A stretch of DNA of 64,000 nucleotides from Secundilactobacillus kimchicus JCM 15530 (GCF_001433995.1 NZ_AZCX01000004.1:1-64000); one strand, 5' to 3'. Counted from the first letter of the stretch, positions 17,751-27,970 are shown. Numbers and translations: made by a program. Notes: generated from the letters alone by a model not told the origin.

Positions 17751-18131
17751 GTGGTTCAGTCAATCAATACAAGAGCGGATTTAGTGGTGAATGCTACATC
17801 ATTTTTAGGGCTAGGAAGTTATGGAAAAATCATGGTTGGCGACAAGGGGTTTGAATTTTTTGATGATCGAAACAAACGGGATTATATTCAGATTCCATGG
17901 GAAGAAATTGATTATGTACTGGCCTCCGTTATGTTTGGTGGACGGTGGATCCCCCGGTTTGCAATTCGAACTAAGTCGAGTGGAACGTTTACGTTCTCGT
18001 CCAAAAAAACGCACGAACTGCTGCGTGAGGTTCGGCGACACGTCGATCCAGACCATTTAGTTCGAGCCCTTTCATTTTTCGACGTTGTTAAACGCAGTTT
18101 TTTGCGGCTAATTGGCCGCGGTAAACGCTAG
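17751..18131 (+). CDS. manO: DUF956-family protein (ManO-like, PTS-associated)
   Basis: A 126-aa cytoplasmic protein of the DUF956 family, which sits next to mannose PTS operons in Firmicutes and is proposed to regulate them. It has the family beginning VQSINTRADLVVNATSFLG, then GLGSYGKIMVGDKGFEF and IPWEEIDYVLASVMF. I chose GTG 17751 (GGAGG at 17738-17742). An ATG further upstream lies before the promoter's -10 and is not credible. It has its own promoter, separated from manZ by a terminator, so its level can differ from that of the transporter. Confidence 0.88.
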   Translation: MVQSINTRADLVVNATSFLGLGSYGKIMVGDKGFEFFDDRNKRDYIQIPWEEIDYVLASVMFGGRWIPRFAIRTKSSGTFTFSSKKTHELLREVRRHVDPDHLVRALSFFDVVKRSFLRLIGRGKR

Positions 18132-18140
18132 GAGGCAAAA

Positions 18141-18488
18141 TTGGATAATGAACAAGACGAGCAGATAACGCTGAAAATGGCTGCGACGTACTTTGCAGGA
18201 GCCCCTCAGTTTGGCAAATTGACGATTAGCCCAACGGGAATCCAGTTTACGAATGATCATGCTGAGCGGCTTTCAGTGATGCTAGCTTGGGGTGAGGTTA
18301 ATCAGGTTGTTGCATCGGTATCAATGAGAAAGAAAATCTCGCGGTTTACCGTTATTAGTCAAACCGGTAATCAATATCCATTTGCTGCAAAGGATGCTAA
18401 GGCGGTGTTGCGCGCCATTCGAACTTATCTGAAGCCGGAGCAACTGGTTCGAGCCCGCGGCGTCCTGGCGATTTTCAGAGGCCATTAA
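18141..18488 (+). CDS. Divergent second DUF956-like protein
   Basis: A 115-aa protein that aligns along its length with its upstream neighbour: ATYFAGAPQFGKL against ATSFLGLGSYGKI, WGEVNQVVASVSM against WEEIDYVLASVMF, and LKPEQLVRARGV against VDPDHLVRALSF. It is therefore a tandem paralogue, with low identity and without the first 25 residues' motif. The start is TTG 18141, 5 nt after GGAGG; the nearby ATG at 18148 is out of frame. It begins 9 bp after the first copy and ends at a terminator. Function unknown. Confidence 0.82.
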   Translation: MDNEQDEQITLKMAATYFAGAPQFGKLTISPTGIQFTNDHAERLSVMLAWGEVNQVVASVSMRKKISRFTVISQTGNQYPFAAKDAKAVLRAIRTYLKPEQLVRARGVLAIFRGH

Positions 18489-18489
18489 A

Positions 18490-18525
18490 AAAGATGCTAA
18501 ACGGATAATCGTTTAGCATCTTTTT
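18490..18525. terminator. Bidirectional terminator between DUF956 pair and LCP gene
   Basis: A 14-bp stem AAAGATGCTAAACG/CGTTTAGCATCTTT (18490-18503 with 18510-18523) has T on one side and A on the other. It serves both convergent transcripts. Confidence 0.92.
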
Positions 18526-18527
18526 AG

Positions 18528-19604
18528 TTAGTAGCCAGTCGTTGTTTCGGTCGTTGCGTTAGCTGGTGTTGCAGAATTGGCATTACCGCTTTGCGCGGCG
18601 TTTCCAGTCAACTTTGTGGATTTTGCTAATCCAAGTGATCGACGAATATTCGTCGAAACCCGAGCAATTTCAGTTGCGGTTGGGACCTGATAGGACAGGT
18701 TATCAATCATTGCATCCTGACCTTGCAGGGTTTGGGACTTAATATGGTGAGTCGCGTCACCATACTTACCACGAATGGCAATTAAATCATCAAAGGTTAA
18801 ATCGGTTTTTAGGTTTCCTTTGAGAGAAGTTAAAATTGATTGGTACCGGGGAATAGACCCAATGCCCATTGCCTTGATCAAGAGCTTTTGAATGACTTGG
18901 CGTTGACGCTTTTGACGACCATAGTCGCCTAGCGGATCCGTTTCACGCATGCGGGAGTAGTCCAACGCCTGTTTTCCGTTCAGGTGCGTTTGTCGCCCTT
19001 TGACAACGTGGGCATGCCCATAAGAGAAGGTGAGGAGGGGTTTCAGATCCACACCACCCACGGCGTTAACCATTTTTTCAAGGCCGCCCATGTTGACTAA
19101 TGCGTAAAAATCAATGGGTACATCTAACAGGTTTTGAACGGTGTCGACTGCCATTGGCGCCCCACCGAGCGTATAGGCAGCGTTAATTTTTTGCGTTCCG
19201 CCTTGTAAGGTGACGTTGGTGTCACGTGGGATACTCGTCAAATAAGCGGTCTTTTTTTGCGCATTGACGGTCGCAACGATGATGGTATCAGTTCGGCCGG
19301 TGTCATGGCGGCCAAGGGCGCCAGTGTCAGTTCCTAGTAACAGAATGGACAACGGCTTACCGTCCTTGATGACTTGATTGACGTTTCGTAATTTGTTGGT
19401 GTCGCCTTTTTGATAGGTAGCCTGAAAGGCATCCCGAGCCGCAAAGTAGGCATGAATACCATATGCTGCGCCACCCGTAATTAAAATCAGCAAAACGATA
19501 AAAATCGTCCATTTTAATCCCCGGTGTTTCTTTGGTTGCTTGAAATGAGCCTGCGAACTGCGCCGACGCGTTTGATTGTCATTATTCGAATTTTTGGAAG
19601 CCAT
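18528..19604 (-). CDS. LytR-CpsA-Psr (LCP) family cell wall polymer ligase
   Basis: A 358-aa membrane-anchored enzyme that transfers undecaprenyl-linked glycopolymers such as wall teichoic acid to peptidoglycan. It has a basic N-terminus, one membrane helix at about residues 25-50 (WTIFIVLLILITGGAAYGI), and an extracellular LCP domain with LLLGTDTG, RTDTIIVATVN, SIPRDTNV and ALDYSRMRETDPLGDYGRQ. The C-terminal tail is rich in Asn, Ala and Thr. I chose ATG 19604, with GGTGAGG 6 nt upstream, over an in-frame GTG at 19616. Confidence 0.9.
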   Translation of the reverse strand: MASKNSNNDNQTRRRSSQAHFKQPKKHRGLKWTIFIVLLILITGGAAYGIHAYFAARDAFQATYQKGDTNKLRNVNQVIKDGKPLSILLLGTDTGALGRHDTGRTDTIIVATVNAQKKTAYLTSIPRDTNVTLQGGTQKINAAYTLGGAPMAVDTVQNLLDVPIDFYALVNMGGLEKMVNAVGGVDLKPLLTFSYGHAHVVKGRQTHLNGKQALDYSRMRETDPLGDYGRQKRQRQVIQKLLIKAMGIGSIPRYQSILTSLKGNLKTDLTFDDLIAIRGKYGDATHHIKSQTLQGQDAMIDNLSYQVPTATEIARVSTNIRRSLGLAKSTKLTGNAAQSGNANSATPANATTETTTGY

Positions 19605-19810
19605 ATTATTCCTCACCCTAGTTCAAATCTTTGTGTATTGTATGACAGAAATATTACAATCTTTTCAATTTTTTGCAAGCTTAAGTAGAACTTAAGACTT
19701 TTGTCACCCCTCAGTCTTTATTATTACACCATAAAAATCCCGCGACGTAAACGGCAACGGCCAGTTCTTAAATAATCAAGTCAAATGGAAGCAGTGATTG
19801 ACCGGGTTCG

Positions 19811-19821
19811 TGTGCTATAAT
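19811..19821 (+). promoter_or_regulatory. Extended -10 promoter of the efflux carrier gene
   Basis: TGCTATAAT is a perfect extended -10 (TATAAT 19816-19821), 40 bp before the start. A TTGACC lies only 12 bp upstream, too close for a normal -35. The rest of the 257-bp divergent gap (19605-19861) shows no gene or clear structure. Confidence 0.6.
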
Positions 19822-19861
19822 AAAAACCAATTTGTAAAATGAAATTAGGAGGTGATTTGTC

Positions 19862-20815
19862 ATGCTTTTGTTATTTGCAAAAAGCGTGGCCGGGGTCGTT
19901 GAGATCTTAATCATGATCGCGCTAGGCTATGTTTTGACGCAAATGGGATGGTTCAACGAATCAGCAAGCAAGTTGATTGCTCGGTTGGTGACTCAAATTG
20001 CGTTGCCGGCGTACATGGCTTACACCATTGTCGACAAATTCTCGTTTCACAGTTTAGTTAGTACGTTGCCTGATTTGCGGTTTCCCGTTATCTCGATGAT
20101 GATTCTTTTTGTTATTTCAATCATCGTTGCGCATTTTTTACATATTAAGAAGAGCCATCTGGGTCTTTTTGAGTCCATGTTTTTTAACTCAAATACGGTG
20201 TTTGTCGGTCTCCCAGTTAACGTCGCTTTATTTGGTGAGGCCAAAAGCCTACCTTACGTGTTGGTTTACTATATGGCAAATACCACCATCTTTTGGACAC
20301 TGGGCGTGTACTTAATTCAGCGGGACGGACTAGGGGACTACAAATTCAGCTTAGGCCAAACCTTGAAAAAAGTTTTTTCACCACCGTTGTTAGGTTTTAT
20401 GGTGGGGGTCGTCTTGGTGCTCTTGAAAATTCAGTTACCAGCTTTTATTATGGCTGATCTCAGCTATGTTGGTGGGTTAACCGTGCCACTGTCGATGATC
20501 TTTATTGGGATCGCCATTGCGAACGTCAGCGTCCATGATTTGACCTTAAACCGGGGTAATATTGGGATTCTCTTGGGCCGATTTGTTTTGGCACCAGCTT
20601 TAATGGCGGCGTTGGTGTTACCGACTGGGCTACCAGTGATGATGAAACAGGTGTTTATCATTCAATCTGCAATGCCGGTCATGACGAACGCGCCGGTTGT
20701 TTCCAAACTGTATGGGGCGGATGCCAGTTTTGCTGCGGTCATGGTCACCGAGACCACATTAATGAGTTTGATTGTGATCCCAATTTTGATGATGTTGTTG
20801 AATGCCGTCATTTAG
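19862..20815 (+). CDS. Auxin efflux carrier (AEC) family transporter
   Basis: A 317-aa membrane protein with about ten hydrophobic helices in two halves, typical of the AEC family. The N-terminal helix is [15 protein letters not shown], an [12 protein letters not shown] motif is central, and the C-terminal half holds [19 protein letters not shown]. Bacterial members carry malate, malonate or other organic anions; the substrate here cannot be deduced. AGGAGGTGATT precedes ATG 19862. It is monocistronic with its own promoter and terminator. Confidence 0.88.
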   Translation: MLLLFAKSVAGVVEILIMIALGYVLTQMGWFNESASKLIARLVTQIALPAYMAYTIVDKFSFHSLVSTLPDLRFPVISMMILFVISIIVAHFLHIKKSHLGLFESMFFNSNTVFVGLPVNVALFGEAKSLPYVLVYYMANTTIFWTLGVYLIQRDGLGDYKFSLGQTLKKVFSPPLLGFMVGVVLVLLKIQLPAFIMADLSYVGGLTVPLSMIFIGIAIANVSVHDLTLNRGNIGILLGRFVLAPALMAALVLPTGLPVMMKQVFIIQSAMPVMTNAPVVSKLYGADASFAAVMVTETTLMSLIVIPILMMLLNAVI

Positions 20816-20822
20816 TGAGTAC

Positions 20823-20861
20823 AATAAACAAGGAGTTCATGAAACTTCTTGTTTATTTTTT
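20823..20861 (+). terminator. Terminator of the carrier gene
   Basis: A 10-bp stem AATAAACAAG/CTTGTTTATT (20823-20832 with 20848-20857) is followed by a T tract. Confidence 0.88.
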
Positions 20862-20909
20862 AGGGGATTATGTGCTACCCTGAACAAGAAAAGTAGGAGG
20901 GGACAAAAC

Positions 20910-21581
20910 ATGGTTGAACTGGTCATCATGAGACACGGTCAGAGTTTAGCCAACCAACAACATTTATTCACGGGTTGGAGCGATGTAGCGTTAACTGCGA
21001 CCGGACTAACGCAGGCTCACGAAGCGGGGAGCCGAATTGCCGCAACTGGACTGACCTTTCAACAGGTTCATACGTCGATGTTGAAACGGGCTATCATGAC
21101 GGCAAACATCGTGCTGGACGAGATTGGTCAAAATGACCTGCCAATGATCAAAACGTGGCGGCTAAACGAACGGCACTACGGCGCGTTACGGGGGCAGAAT
21201 AAAGACGTCGTCAAACAAAGGGTTGGCGCAGCCCAACTGCATGAATGGCGACGCAGTTTTACGACGGTCCCACCGCTTTTGGCCAAACCAGATGTGGCCC
21301 GGCGTTATGCCCAGATTGGCGTCACCGAACCTCGTGGCGAAAGTCTTAAGATGGCTTATGATCGATTAATGCCCTATTGGCAAGACCATATCGCACCGGG
21401 ACTAAGAGCGGGACACAATCAATTAGTGGTCGCTCACGGGAGTACGCTACGGGCACTGATTAAGTACTTGGAGAGAATCAGTGACGACGCAATTGATCAG
21501 GTTGAAGTGCCGAATGGTAAGCCAATTTGGTATCAAATTGACTCGGATTTCGAGATTGTAGCCAAGCGGGTACTCGATTAA
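20910..21581 (+). CDS. gpmA: 2,3-bisphosphoglycerate-dependent phosphoglycerate mutase
   Basis: A 223-aa histidine phosphatase-fold enzyme that interconverts 3- and 2-phosphoglycerate in glycolysis. It has the phospho-His motif [19 protein letters not shown], the [14 protein letters not shown] loop and the second catalytic His in [11 protein letters not shown]. Several positions differ from consensus ([10 protein letters not shown] in place of S.L.RA..T, and a divergent middle), so it may be a secondary paralogue. I chose ATG 20910, with AGGAGGGG 6-8 nt upstream. Earlier in-frame codons from 20802 cross the previous gene's terminator. Confidence 0.88.
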   Translation: MVELVIMRHGQSLANQQHLFTGWSDVALTATGLTQAHEAGSRIAATGLTFQQVHTSMLKRAIMTANIVLDEIGQNDLPMIKTWRLNERHYGALRGQNKDVVKQRVGAAQLHEWRRSFTTVPPLLAKPDVARRYAQIGVTEPRGESLKMAYDRLMPYWQDHIAPGLRAGHNQLVVAHGSTLRALIKYLERISDDAIDQVEVPNGKPIWYQIDSDFEIVAKRVLD

Positions 21582-21599
21582 CGGCTAAATGAGGCTAGA

Positions 21600-21657
21600 A
21601 AAAACCACCGTTTTCGGTCTGGCAGCTTAGTGTCCAGTCACCGAATCGGTGGTTTTT
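21600..21657. terminator. Bidirectional terminator between gpmA and pepC
   Basis: AAAAACCACCG (21600-21610) pairs with CGGTGGTTTTT (21647-21657). A further CGGT/ACCG pairing lies inside. A-rich and T-rich flanks serve both directions. Confidence 0.88.
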
Positions 21658-21665
21658 AAGATTAA

Positions 21666-23021
21666 TTAGTGGCTTGCTAGGGCGCCCATTGGATCCCATG
21701 GTGCCAAAACTTTTGGTTCAGCCGCTTGAGCCGTTTGCAGCTCAGGATTCAAAAACTTCTTGTTGACAACAACTTGATAGCAATATTCGTCCATCCAACG
21801 GTCACTCATGACGAAGTAACCTTTATGGCCGACCTTTTCACCCCAAGAATTTTCGACTTTCCACTTAGTTGGTTGACCTTCTTTGAGATCAACGCCGGTA
21901 ATGACCATGGCATGAGTCATCAAACTCTCGCCGTAGTCTAAGCGTTCTGCCTTAGTCATTGACAGGTCAATATCAAGTAAGTCGTTCTTGTTGTAAGCGT
22001 TAAGGTCCATGATCCCCTTTTGACGGTCAGAGCTTTGACCCACATCACAGCCAAACCAAACACTTTGGCCCGCTTGAAGTTGAGCAATTGCCAGTTGCTT
22101 AAAGGTTGGCATATCAACGTTTAAGTGCTTTACAGGACGGCCACCGAGCACGTTACCCAACATCTCAATGGTGTAAGTCTGATTGTAAGGCTTGTCGCTA
22201 GTTGGGGCGTTGATGATGGAGACGTAGTCGTCCAGGTTCCAACCAACGTACTTGTCGTAGAAGGCCTTGGGCGTTAAGTCACGGTCAACGTGGTAATTGT
22301 GGTCTTTATCGCGATATTCAAAGTCAAAAGTCTGAACTGGTTCGCCAAGTGTGTAGCATAATAACCGGTAAACATCGCTCAACATTTGATCGCGCGTTTT
22401 GGCAATGGCCTCGTCAGACTGATTGTCGGTCACCATTTGACGTAAGATTGTGGCGTCTTTACGTAGCTTCTTGTTAAGCGTCGTGTTGAGCTCACTTGAT
22501 TTTGAGCTGCTGTAGGTTTCGGGCATTGCTGACTTAGGAACAATCCCGTATTTTTCGATGATGGCGCATAACATATCCCACTGGCCACCATCCTGTTGCG
22601 GAGTCGCCATTAAAAAGGCCACTTTACGGTCGGTAATGGGGTTAACAGCTGTGTCCAAAACATTTTGGTAGAAGTAGTTAGCTTTTTCGAATTTATCCCA
22701 GAAGAAGGTGTAGTTTTGGGAGAGCTCGAAATCATCAAGCTTAAATAAGTCAGCTAATTCGTGGCGCATCGTGTTCAGAGCTGCGAACATCCAGCATCGG
22801 CCACTTTGCTTTTGGTTGGCCACTTTCCCGGTCTCTAAGTCAATTGAGAAAACGGGGGTCATATCGACGTCTGAGGCAAAATCAGCACTCGTTGCCAGAA
22901 TACCTTGATGGGTGACAGCACGCTCGACCACTTTGGCATCTTTGCGAGCGTTAAAAGTATCTTGATAGCGTGAAATTTGCTTGGCTGTAATCGCAGCCGT
23001 TTGTTCGTTTGATTGACTCAA
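21666..23021 (-). CDS. pepC: Aminopeptidase C (bleomycin hydrolase family)
   Basis: A C1B papain-fold cytoplasmic cysteine aminopeptidase central to peptide use in lactic acid bacteria, normally hexameric. The catalytic Cys is in KQSGRCWMFAALN (about residue 76), the His in HAMVITGVDL, and the Asn in ENSWGEKVGHKGYF. Length 451 aa. AAAGGAG leaves 1 nt before an in-frame GTG at 23030 but 10 nt before TTG 23021 (protein starting SQSNEQ after the initiator), so I chose the TTG. The GTG would add three residues. Confidence 0.94.
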   Translation of the reverse strand: MSQSNEQTAAITAKQISRYQDTFNARKDAKVVERAVTHQGILATSADFASDVDMTPVFSIDLETGKVANQKQSGRCWMFAALNTMRHELADLFKLDDFELSQNYTFFWDKFEKANYFYQNVLDTAVNPITDRKVAFLMATPQQDGGQWDMLCAIIEKYGIVPKSAMPETYSSSKSSELNTTLNKKLRKDATILRQMVTDNQSDEAIAKTRDQMLSDVYRLLCYTLGEPVQTFDFEYRDKDHNYHVDRDLTPKAFYDKYVGWNLDDYVSIINAPTSDKPYNQTYTIEMLGNVLGGRPVKHLNVDMPTFKQLAIAQLQAGQSVWFGCDVGQSSDRQKGIMDLNAYNKNDLLDIDLSMTKAERLDYGESLMTHAMVITGVDLKEGQPTKWKVENSWGEKVGHKGYFVMSDRWMDEYCYQVVVNKKFLNPELQTAQAAEPKVLAPWDPMGALASH

Positions 23022-23151
23022 ATTAGTCACACTCCTTTAGTAAATGGTTACATTGTACTCCATTTGACCGGAAATCGGCCATATTTTATCATTCGGTTTG
23101 TCGCCTCATTACCCGTAGTGTAAGATAATAACAATGCAGGGAGGAATGAAA

Positions 23152-23688
23152 ATGAAACGAGGATTTCAAATCGTCTCAAAGTACGACGGACAAGGGCTTC
23201 ATTTACCATATCGAACGACCAAGCAGGCGGCTGGGTACGACTTCGAAAGTGCGGTGGATTTCACTGTTCCGTCGATTTGGAAACTAGATTTTCTAAAAGT
23301 ATTGTGGGCGATTCGGCACGAACAAACGATAGCGCCGGCTGATGCGGATCGCGCAAAGCGGATTTTGAAGCCGTTTTTAGTGCCTACGGGAATTAAGAGC
23401 TATATGCAAGATGACGAGGTGTTAATTCTGGCCAACCGGTCCAGCAATCCATTGAAACGGGGATTAGTCATTCCAAACGGGATTGGGGTCATCGATGCGG
23501 ATTACTACAATAACGAGAGTAATGAAGGCGAGATCTTTATTCAGGTGCTGAATTTCGGCTTAACGGATGCGGTGATTAAAAAGGGGGAGCGGATTGGTCA
23601 AGGCCTCTTTTTGAACTACTTGGCGGCCGATAATGACGTGACGCCAAAACAAGAGCGTCAAGGTGGTTTTGGGTCTTCTGGACAATAA
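23152..23688 (+). CDS. dut: dUTP diphosphatase (trimeric dUTPase type)
   Basis: A 178-aa enzyme that hydrolyses dUTP to dUMP, keeping uracil out of DNA. Motifs in order: AAGYDFESA (1), NRSSNPLKRGL (2), PNGIGVIDADYYNN (3), KKGERIGQGLF (4) and the C-terminal RQGGFGSSG (5). About 30 extra residues lie between motifs 1 and 2, containing a Trp-rich helix (IWKLDFLKVLWAI), as in other lactobacillar dUTPases longer than the 150-aa standard. ATG 23152 is chosen because GGGAGG (23139-23144) is 7 nt before it. Confidence 0.92.
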   Translation: MKRGFQIVSKYDGQGLHLPYRTTKQAAGYDFESAVDFTVPSIWKLDFLKVLWAIRHEQTIAPADADRAKRILKPFLVPTGIKSYMQDDEVLILANRSSNPLKRGLVIPNGIGVIDADYYNNESNEGEIFIQVLNFGLTDAVIKKGERIGQGLFLNYLAADNDVTPKQERQGGFGSSGQ

Positions 23689-23720
23689 CTTTAAGAAGCC
23701 ATAAAGGTGATTGTTTTGCG

Positions 23721-23749
23721 TTAGATTCGTCCGCTAACTATGCTAGAAT
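23721..23749 (+). promoter_or_regulatory. Promoter of radA
   Basis: TTAGAT (23721-23726), a 17-bp spacer and TAGAAT (23744-23749) with an upstream TG (extended -10) precede radA by about 50 bp. Confidence 0.6.
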
Positions 23750-23802
23750 AGTGATTGGTTAATAATAGTCAAACATTTTTAATTTAAAAAGGAGGGCCCC
23801 TA

Positions 23803-25173
23803 TTGGCCAAGGCAAAAACCCAGTATGTATGTCAGGAATGTGGGTATCAAGCACCCCGGTTTTTGGGGCGCTGTCCCAACTGTGGCAAATGGAATACGTT
23901 TGTTGAAGAAGTCATTGAAACTGCCTCGACCGCTAAGCCTAGTCGGCGGGCCGTGGGCGGGGTGGTGGCTAAGCCAGAAAAGCTGGCAGAAGTCACGACC
24001 GAAAAAGAACCTCGTGTGAAAACCCAATTGGGAGAATTGAACCGAGTATTGGGTGGTGGCGTCGTTCCGGGCTCGTTAGTCCTCATTGGGGGCGATCCCG
24101 GCATTGGCAAATCCACCTTACTCCTTCAGGTTTCCGGTCAGTTGAGTCAAACGGGTGGCCAAGTGCTGTATGTTTCTGGAGAAGAAAGTGCCACCCAAAT
24201 CAAAATGCGGGCGAACCGGTTATCCGTCGCGAGTGATAATTTGTATTTGTACCCTGAAACTGACATGGGGCGGATTCGTGAAAATATTGATGAACTAAAG
24301 CCAGACTATGTTGTGATTGATTCAGTTCAAACAATGTCACAACCAGATATTCAATCAGCCGTTGGCTCGGTGGCTCAAATTCGAGAGGTGACAGCGGAAC
24401 TCATGCGGATCGCTAAGACACGCGGTATCACCATCTTTGTGGTGGGTCACGTGACTAAGGGCGGCGCTATTGCGGGGCCAAAAATATTGGAGCACATGGT
24501 GGATACGGTATTGTATTTTGAAGGCGATCTGCATCACACCTACCGAATCTTGCGAGCTGTTAAAAACCGGTTTGGTTCGACCAATGAGTTGGGAATTTTT
24601 GAAATGCAAGAAACGGGATTGGCCGAAGTTCAAAACCCGTCAGAAATTTTTCTGGAAGAACGACTTGATGACGCGACCGGGTCCGCAATTGTTGTCTCAA
24701 TGGAGGGGACTCGGCCAATCCTAGTTGAAATTCAAGCTTTGCTGACACCATCAGTTTTTGGTAACGCGCAACGAACTGCATCAGGGATTGATCGTAATCG
24801 GGTGTCACTGATTATGGCTGTTTTGGAAAAACGGGCCAACTTGATGTTGCAAAATCAGGATGCGTATTTAAAAGCGGCCGGTGGGGTTAAACTAGATGAA
24901 CCGGCTGTCGATTTAGCACTCGCAATCAGTATTGCGAGTTCCTATCGGGACAAGGGCACGGATCCGGCTGAGTGTTACGTCGGCGAAATCGGCCTGACCG
25001 GTGAGATCCGACGCGTTAACCGGATTGAGAGTCGGGTGAACGAGGCGGCCAAACTTGGATTTAAGCGCATCTATATTCCTAAGAATAATTTGAAGGATTG
25101 GACGCCACCGACGAATATTGAAGTGATCGGGGTTGCCACAATTCGTCAGGCCCTTAAACTAATTCTAGGGTAA
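23803..25173 (+). CDS. radA: DNA repair protein RadA
   Basis: A 456-aa RecA-related branch-migration ATPase used in recombination repair. An N-terminal zinc ribbon (CQECG and CPNCG), a Walker A loop [14 protein letters not shown], the RadA-specific [15 protein letters not shown] motif and a C-terminal Lon-like domain ([18 protein letters not shown], then [12 protein letters not shown]) are all seen. The start codon is TTG 23803, 7 nt after GGAGG. It is followed at 22 bp by the PIN/TRAM gene, a conserved Firmicute pair. Confidence 0.96.
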   Translation: MAKAKTQYVCQECGYQAPRFLGRCPNCGKWNTFVEEVIETASTAKPSRRAVGGVVAKPEKLAEVTTEKEPRVKTQLGELNRVLGGGVVPGSLVLIGGDPGIGKSTLLLQVSGQLSQTGGQVLYVSGEESATQIKMRANRLSVASDNLYLYPETDMGRIRENIDELKPDYVVIDSVQTMSQPDIQSAVGSVAQIREVTAELMRIAKTRGITIFVVGHVTKGGAIAGPKILEHMVDTVLYFEGDLHHTYRILRAVKNRFGSTNELGIFEMQETGLAEVQNPSEIFLEERLDDATGSAIVVSMEGTRPILVEIQALLTPSVFGNAQRTASGIDRNRVSLIMAVLEKRANLMLQNQDAYLKAAGGVKLDEPAVDLALAISIASSYRDKGTDPAECYVGEIGLTGEIRRVNRIESRVNEAAKLGFKRIYIPKNNLKDWTPPTNIEVIGVATIRQALKLILG

Positions 25174-25195
25174 CGACTTGAAGGGAGTTGACGGA

Positions 25196-26353
25196 ATGAA
25201 ACGAAAACGAATAATGATTCAAACGATTTTCTCGGTTGTCGGTCTGGGACTCGGTGTCGCTTATTTACCCATTTTGTGGTATCTAATCGGGACTAAGCAG
25301 CAGACTTGGTATAATAACGGCTTGTCAAATGCGGTTGTGGGGGCGTTCTTGTTTTGGCTATTATCCCTATTGGTTTCACCGATTATTGAACGCTTGATCA
25401 ACCGAATTGAAGTGAGCCTATCGTCAAAGAGTCCGGCTTATTTACTGTTTGGTAGTTTGTCGACCATTGTGGGCTTAGTTCTTGCACTGTTGATTTCAAC
25501 CCCCTTGATGCGACTGGATTCGCCGTTGCTAAGCGGTGTTTTGCCGATTGTCTTGATGATTGTATTGGGGTATTTGGGGTTTCGGTTAGGGACGACTAGG
25601 CGAGATGAATGGCGCAAGCTATTTCAATTTCGCTCCCGCAAAGGGGCGACCGATAGCGCTAGTAACGATATTATTGACCGACCCGTTGATGAAAACTACC
25701 ACCACTACAAGATTTTAGATACCAACATTCTCATTGACGGTCGAATTTATGATCTCGTCAAAACCGGCTTCATTGAAGGGACCCTGCTAGTACCAAACTT
25801 TGTGTTGTATGAGTTGCAATACATTGCTGATTCAAGTGACAGTATTAAGCGGGTTCGTGGCCGCCGGGGGTTGGATATTTTAAATAAGCTGCAAAATGAG
25901 CATTTGGCTCCCGTCGAGATGTACGAAGGCGACTTTGAAGATATTCCCGAAGTGGACAGCAAGCTCATTCAGTTAGCTAAAGAAGTGAACGGCGTTATTA
26001 TGACCAATGATTATAATCTCAATAAGGTCATTGAATTTCAAAATGTGTCGGTCTTAAACATCAATGCTCTGGCTAATGCGATTAAGCCACGCGTCATCCC
26101 TGGCGAACATTTGAATGTGATGGTCGTGAAAAACGGGACCGAGCGCCAACAAGGGGTGGCGTACTTGGATGATGGCACGATGGTGGTCGTTGAGGATGGT
26201 AAATTCTATCTCAACAAACAACTTGATGTCGTGGTGACTTCAGCAATTCAAACGGATGCTGGGCGCATGATTTTTGCGAAACCAGCTCACTCCCAAACGG
26301 AAATTACCGAGCGAACGGGTAGTGACAAGACTGGCAAGAAGTCTAGGAAGTAA
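25196..26353 (+). CDS. yacL: PIN/TRAM domain membrane protein (YacL family)
   Basis: A 385-aa protein with four N-terminal membrane helices (about residues 8-130), then a PIN nuclease-like domain with acidic residues in ILDTNILIDGRI, VLYELQYIAD and VIMTNDYNLNKV, and a C-terminal TRAM domain (VIPGEHLNVMVVKNG onward). Biological role unknown in the family; RNA binding or cleavage at the membrane is possible. I chose ATG 25196, 8 nt after AAGGGAG. An in-frame TTG at 25178 lies before that site. Confidence 0.92.
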   Translation: MKRKRIMIQTIFSVVGLGLGVAYLPILWYLIGTKQQTWYNNGLSNAVVGAFLFWLLSLLVSPIIERLINRIEVSLSSKSPAYLLFGSLSTIVGLVLALLISTPLMRLDSPLLSGVLPIVLMIVLGYLGFRLGTTRRDEWRKLFQFRSRKGATDSASNDIIDRPVDENYHHYKILDTNILIDGRIYDLVKTGFIEGTLLVPNFVLYELQYIADSSDSIKRVRGRRGLDILNKLQNEHLAPVEMYEGDFEDIPEVDSKLIQLAKEVNGVIMTNDYNLNKVIEFQNVSVLNINALANAIKPRVIPGEHLNVMVVKNGTERQQGVAYLDDGTMVVVEDGKFYLNKQLDVVVTSAIQTDAGRMIFAKPAHSQTEITERTGSDKTGKKSRK

Positions 26354-26354
26354 C

Positions 26355-26383
26355 GGAACGCACCTTTTCTTTTGGGGCGTTCC
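26355..26383 (+). terminator. Hairpin between yacL and gltX, weak terminator
   Basis: A 7-bp stem GGAACGC/GCGTTCC (26355-26361 with 26377-26383) lies directly after yacL. There is no T-run after it, so it may be an RNA stability or processing element rather than a true terminator. Confidence 0.45.
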
Positions 26384-26453
26384 ATTGTACACTGATAGGT
26401 AAAGTGGATTGGTCTGCAGACCAACCGAATTCAAGAAAGAGGCGGACAAGACA

Positions 26454-27947
26454 TTGGCAAATGATTCTATTCGCGTTCGTTATGCTCCGAGTCCTACTGG
26501 GCATCTGCATATTGGAAATGCGCGAACGGCGCTTTTTAACTACCTTTTTGCGCGACATTACAAAGGTAAGTTCATCATCCGAATCGAAGATACTGATACA
26601 AAACGCAACGTGGCTGACGGTGAAAAAAGTCAGCTCGACAACCTCAAATGGTTAGGTATGGACTGGGATGAAGGTCCAGATAAACCAGGTGACGTTGGGC
26701 CATACCGGCAGTCAGAACGACTCGAGATTTACAAACCATATATTCAACAGTTGTTGGATGAGGGGAAAGCTTACGAGTCATATAAGACTGAAGATGAATT
26801 AGAAGCAGATCGTGAAGCGCAACGTGCACGGCATGAGATGCCACACTACGAATACGAATACGCTGGAATGTCCGATGATGAGATTCAAGCTAAAATCGCT
26901 GAATCTAAGGCGCAAGGCTTAAAGCCAGTCATCCGGTTCCGGGTACCAGAACATACAACGTACGAGTGGGATGACATGGTTAAAGGGAAGGTATCCTTTG
27001 AATCCGATACGATCGGTGGCGACTTCGTCATCGTCAAGGCTGACGGCGTCCCAACCTACAACTTTGCGGTGGTATTAGATGACCATTTGATGAAAATTAG
27101 CCATGTTTTCCGTGGCGATGACCACGTGGCCAACACGCCTAAGCAATTGATGATCTATGAGGCTTTCGGTTGGGAAGCACCTAAATTTGGTCACATGAGT
27201 TTGATTATCAGCAAGGATACGGGAAAGAAACTGTCGAAGCGGGATGAAACGATTCTGCAATTTATTGAACAGTACCGTAATTTGGGCTACTTACCGGATG
27301 CCATGCTGAACTTCATTATTTTGCTGGGGTGGTCACCGGTTGGTGAAGAGGAGATCTTCAGCTTAAAGGATTTCGTCAAGATGTATGATGAAAAGCGTCT
27401 AAGCAAGTCACCTGCCACCTTTGATCAAAAAAAGCTGGAATGGATCAACAATCAGTACGTGAAATCAGCTGATGAAGACACCATCGTTGACTTAGCGTTG
27501 CAACAACTAATTAAGGCCGGAAACTTGCCGGAAAATCCGGATGCCAAAACGGTTGAGTGGGCCCGGAAGTTAATCAGCGTTTACAAGCAACAGATGAGTT
27601 ACATGGCGCAGATCAATGAGATGGCTGACGTTTTCTTCAACGAACCCGACCAAGTGACGGGTGAGGCGTTGGCAGAAATTTCAAACGAAACTGCCCCAGT
27701 TGTCTTAAAAGAGTTTGCCAAACGAATTAACGAGTTGCCAATTTTTGACACCGTTAAGATTTTAGCGACGATTAAGGCAATTCAAAAGGATACGGGAATT
27801 AAAGGCCGGCAACTCTGGATGCCAATCCGAATTGCTGTGACTCACGAAATGCACGGACCAGAACTACCTGAGTCCATTGAATTAGTCGGACGGGAAAAGA
27901 CGTTAGAACACGTTAATCAAACGCTCGCCCAACTTGAACAGGCGTAA
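26454..27947 (+). CDS. gltX: Glutamyl-tRNA synthetase
   Basis: A class I synthetase that charges tRNA-Glu (and, in bacteria lacking GlnRS, tRNA-Gln). The HIGH motif is in [18 protein letters not shown] is [11 protein letters not shown], and EDTDTKRN and GPYRQSERL follow the Firmicute pattern. 497 aa. The start TTG 26454 gives [15 protein letters not shown] after the initiator, and a weak AGAGGCGG lies about 10 nt upstream. Upstream in-frame codons from 26409 have no ribosome binding site. No T-box leader is visible. Confidence 0.95.
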   Translation: MANDSIRVRYAPSPTGHLHIGNARTALFNYLFARHYKGKFIIRIEDTDTKRNVADGEKSQLDNLKWLGMDWDEGPDKPGDVGPYRQSERLEIYKPYIQQLLDEGKAYESYKTEDELEADREAQRARHEMPHYEYEYAGMSDDEIQAKIAESKAQGLKPVIRFRVPEHTTYEWDDMVKGKVSFESDTIGGDFVIVKADGVPTYNFAVVLDDHLMKISHVFRGDDHVANTPKQLMIYEAFGWEAPKFGHMSLIISKDTGKKLSKRDETILQFIEQYRNLGYLPDAMLNFIILLGWSPVGEEEIFSLKDFVKMYDEKRLSKSPATFDQKKLEWINNQYVKSADEDTIVDLALQQLIKAGNLPENPDAKTVEWARKLISVYKQQMSYMAQINEMADVFFNEPDQVTGEALAEISNETAPVVLKEFAKRINELPIFDTVKILATIKAIQKDTGIKGRQLWMPIRIAVTHEMHGPELPESIELVGREKTLEHVNQTLAQLEQA

Positions 27948-27970
27948 TCCAATTTTGGAGTTCGTAAATT

